The notes beneath the pieces are model-generated. The model saw nothing but the letters and a program-made list of their open reading frames with translations, did no database searches and had not been told where the DNA came from. Both the position numbers and the translations under genes were made by a program. From JALORV01 sp035498175 (GTDB taxonomy: Bacteria > Pseudomonadota > Gammaproteobacteria > Burkholderiales > Burkholderiaceae_F), in NCBI GenBank assembly GCA_035498175.1, contig DATKAJ010000047.1, positions 1 through 44,502 of the forward strand: a stretch of 44,502 bases of DNA, in the 5' to 3' direction. How positions within the stretch are numbered: the first letter of the stretch is position 1; each line of letters starts with the position of its first letter. Positions 43,034-44,502 of the stretch are shown here, piece after piece.

Positions 43034-43069
43034 GCGATCGGCACTTGCCGATCGCACGCGCAGCGTGCG
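43034..43069. terminator. Double hairpin between convergent FKBP and lolA genes
   Basis: GCGATCGGCA-CT-TGCCGATCGC (43034-43055) is a perfect inverted repeat, partly overlapping a second one, CGCACGC-GCA-GCGTGCG (43053-43069). Both lie between the stops of the two convergent genes and could end transcription in either direction, though no T-tract is present. Confidence 0.55.
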
Positions 43070-43078
43070 TAACCGGAG

Positions 43079-43687
43079 CTATTCCGTGAGCACATCCGCC
43101 CCCTTCGGCGGAGTGAAACGGAAGCTGTCGGGTTCGAGCTTCGGGTTGCGCTCGACCTTCGAGAAAGACAGCGTGGTCGACTGCCCGAAGTTGTCGACGA
43201 GCAGCATGCCGCCGGGCAGGCCGTCGCGGAAACCGATCTCGATGCGGTCAAACGGCGTGTCTTTCGTGCGCGGCCTGGCCCGCACCCATTCGAGGCCGTC
43301 ACGCGAACCCGCCTCGGAGACGTCGAACTCGCGCTCGAAATCATTCGAACCAAACAGAATCGACGCCGGGCTCGAAGGCAGCGCGGCCTGCAGCTTGCGG
43401 ATAGTCGCCTGGTTGAGGTCCTTGTCGAAAATCGTCAGGCGCTCGCCGTCGGCGACGATCAACTGCTCGTAGGGCTTCTCGTAGACCCAGCGAAACCGCC
43501 CGGGCCGCTGGAATATGAAGCGCCCGCTCGACTGCTGAACCGAAGCACTGCGCGCCACACGCTGGACGAACTCGCCGCGCGCGGTCGTGGTTTGCGTCAG
43601 GAAGCTCCGCAACTGATCGAGACCGGCAGCATGCCCCACGGCGCTAGCGAGCAGCAATGCACCGACCGTGAAGGACCGCGCCAGCAC
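43079..43687 (-). CDS. lolA: Outer-membrane lipoprotein carrier protein
   Basis: A 202-residue periplasmic chaperone that ferries lipoproteins from LolCDE to LolB. A signal peptide (VLARSFTVGALLLASAVGHA) precedes the mature start. The fold landmarks are RGEFVQRVARSASVQQSSGR, FQRPGRFRWVYEKPYEQLIV, and the C-terminal SFSKVERNPKLEPDSFRFTP, ending KGADVLTE. The start is taken as the GTG at 43687, 13 bp after the ftsK stop; its ribosome-binding site is weak, suggesting translational coupling with ftsK. E. coli LolA is about the same length. Confidence 0.94.
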   Translation of the reverse strand: MLARSFTVGALLLASAVGHAAGLDQLRSFLTQTTTARGEFVQRVARSASVQQSSGRFIFQRPGRFRWVYEKPYEQLIVADGERLTIFDKDLNQATIRKLQAALPSSPASILFGSNDFEREFDVSEAGSRDGLEWVRARPRTKDTPFDRIEIGFRDGLPGGMLLVDNFGQSTTLSFSKVERNPKLEPDSFRFTPPKGADVLTE

Positions 43688-43700
43688 ACGCAGTCCGGCG

Positions 43701-44502
43701 TCAGGCGTCGCGCGCCGGCACGAGGATCTCGCGGTTGCCGTTGCTCTGCATCGTCGATACCAGTCCCGCACGTTCCATATCCTCCAGCAGGCGCGCGGCC
43801 CGGTTGTAGCCGATACGCAGGTGCCGTTGCACCAGTGAAATCGACGCGCGCCTGTTCTTGATGACGATCTCGACCGCCTGGTCGTATAACGGATCGGCCT
43901 CGCCCGCCGGTTGACCGCCCGCACTTTCATCCCCTTCGGTCGCCGGAGCATCCAGCACGCCATCGACGTATTGCGCCGGGCCGCGCTTGCGCAGCGCGTC
44001 GACCACGCGATGCACTTCGGCGTCGGACACGAACGCGCCATGAACGCGGGTCGGCAGGCCGGTGCCCGGCGCGAGGTAGAGCATGTCGCCCTGCCCGAGC
44101 AACGACTCGGCACCCATCTGGTCGAGGATCGTGCGCGAGTCGACGCGGCTCGAGACCTGGAACGAGATGCGCGCAGGGATGTTGGCCTTGATCAGGCCTG
44201 TGATCACGTCGACCGAGGGCCGCTGCGTCGCCAGGATCAAATGCATGCCGGATGCGCGAGCCTTCTGCGCGATCCGCGCGATCAGTTCCTCGACTTTCTT
44301 GCCGGTCACCATCATCAGGTCGGCCAGCTCGTCGATGATCACGACGACGTGCGGCAGGTGGCCCAGCGGCACGGGATTCTCCGCGGTGAGCGCATTCGGA
44401 TCGTTCAGCGTCTCGCCGCGCTTCTCGGCCTCAGTGATCTTCGAGTTATAGCCGGCGAGATTGCGCACGCCGAGGAACGACATGACGCGATAGCGACGAT
44501 CC
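43701..44502 (-). CDS. ftsK: DNA translocase FtsK, C-terminal part (cut by window edge)
   Basis: Only the last about 266 residues are in the window; the gene continues past 44502. The motor domain shows VVVIIDELADLMMVTGKKVE (Walker B region), ILATQRPSVDVITGLIKANI, SRVDSRTILDQMGAESLLG and GDMLYLAPG. The gamma winged-helix domain that reads KOPS sites is at the end (YDQAVEIVIKNRRASISLVQ, RHLRIGYNRAARLLEDME). FtsK pumps chromosomal DNA through the septum and activates XerCD. The stop lies 13 bp before lolA, as in the common ftsK-lolA order. Confidence 0.97.
   Translation of the reverse strand, partial: DRRYRVMSFLGVRNLAGYNSKITEAEKRGETLNDPNALTAENPVPLGHLPHVVVIIDELADLMMVTGKKVEELIARIAQKARASGMHLILATQRPSVDVITGLIKANIPARISFQVSSRVDSRTILDQMGAESLLGQGDMLYLAPGTGLPTRVHGAFVSDAEVHRVVDALRKRGPAQYVDGVLDAPATEGDESAGGQPAGEADPLYDQAVEIVIKNRRASISLVQRHLRIGYNRAARLLEDMERAGLVSTMQSNGNREILVPARDA

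Overview
The window is 44.5 kb of GC-rich, densely coded DNA with short gaps and frequent 1-4 bp overlaps between genes. Gene content (acetyl-CoA synthetase with a VC_2705-type Na+/solute symporter and its DUF4212 partner, MetY, RarA, LolA, FtsK, a DUF2868/DUF3482 GTPase pair) and the ftsK-lolA-rarA-serS gene order suggest a proteobacterial chromosome, most likely a betaproteobacterium (Burkholderiales or Rhodocyclales-like) or a related gammaproteobacterium. I see no rRNA, CRISPR array, transposase or phage structural gene. Two tRNA-Ser genes are present.

Positions 1-9253 look like a sulfate-ester catabolic region. It holds a MetA-pathway-type outer-membrane protein and a periplasmic formylglycine arylsulfatase on the minus strand, with an AraC-type regulator diverging from them. 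Next come a LysR regulator and, diverging from it, a lipoprotein alkylsulfatase of the SdsA type followed 12 bp later by a GMC alcohol/sterol oxidoreductase. A plausible flow is ester uptake, sulfate removal, then oxidation of the freed alcohol.

Positions 9655-16284 hold a VWA lipoprotein, a CoA-binding protein with metY (O-acetylhomoserine sulfhydrylase), a membrane DUF2868 protein overlapping a DUF3482 GTPase, and a small lipoprotein.

Positions 16300-26823 are the most unusual part. A TPR-GGDEF diguanylate cyclase and a class III nucleotide cyclase bracket seven genes. On the plus strand are an M36-like metallopeptidase and a small repeat protein. On the minus strand are a papain-like cysteine peptidase, a chagasin-type cysteine-peptidase inhibitor, a GH108-like muramidase, a PGAP1-like alpha/beta hydrolase and a TPR-trypsin protein. 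None of the enzymes has an obvious signal peptide. This is my best candidate for an undescribed hydrolase-based conflict or regulated proteolysis system.

Positions 26860-33183 carry a TMEM175-like channel gene, tRNA-Ser(GGA), and an acetate-type operon: acs, a small membrane protein, a TPR protein, the symporter small subunit and the symporter, ending in a textbook terminator.

Positions 33504-44502 contain the conserved block serS / rarA / lolA / ftsK on the minus strand, with tRNA-Ser(CGA) directly downstream of serS. The block is interrupted between serS and rarA by an oppositely oriented three-gene cluster (two ATP-citrate-lyase-like subunits and a CitT/DASS transporter), and between rarA and lolA by an FKBP isomerase. 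A 23-bp copy of the 5' end of tRNA-Ser(CGA) sits 134 bp upstream of the intact tRNA, right behind the only visible -10 box, which suggests a small tRNA-targeted insertion or duplication.
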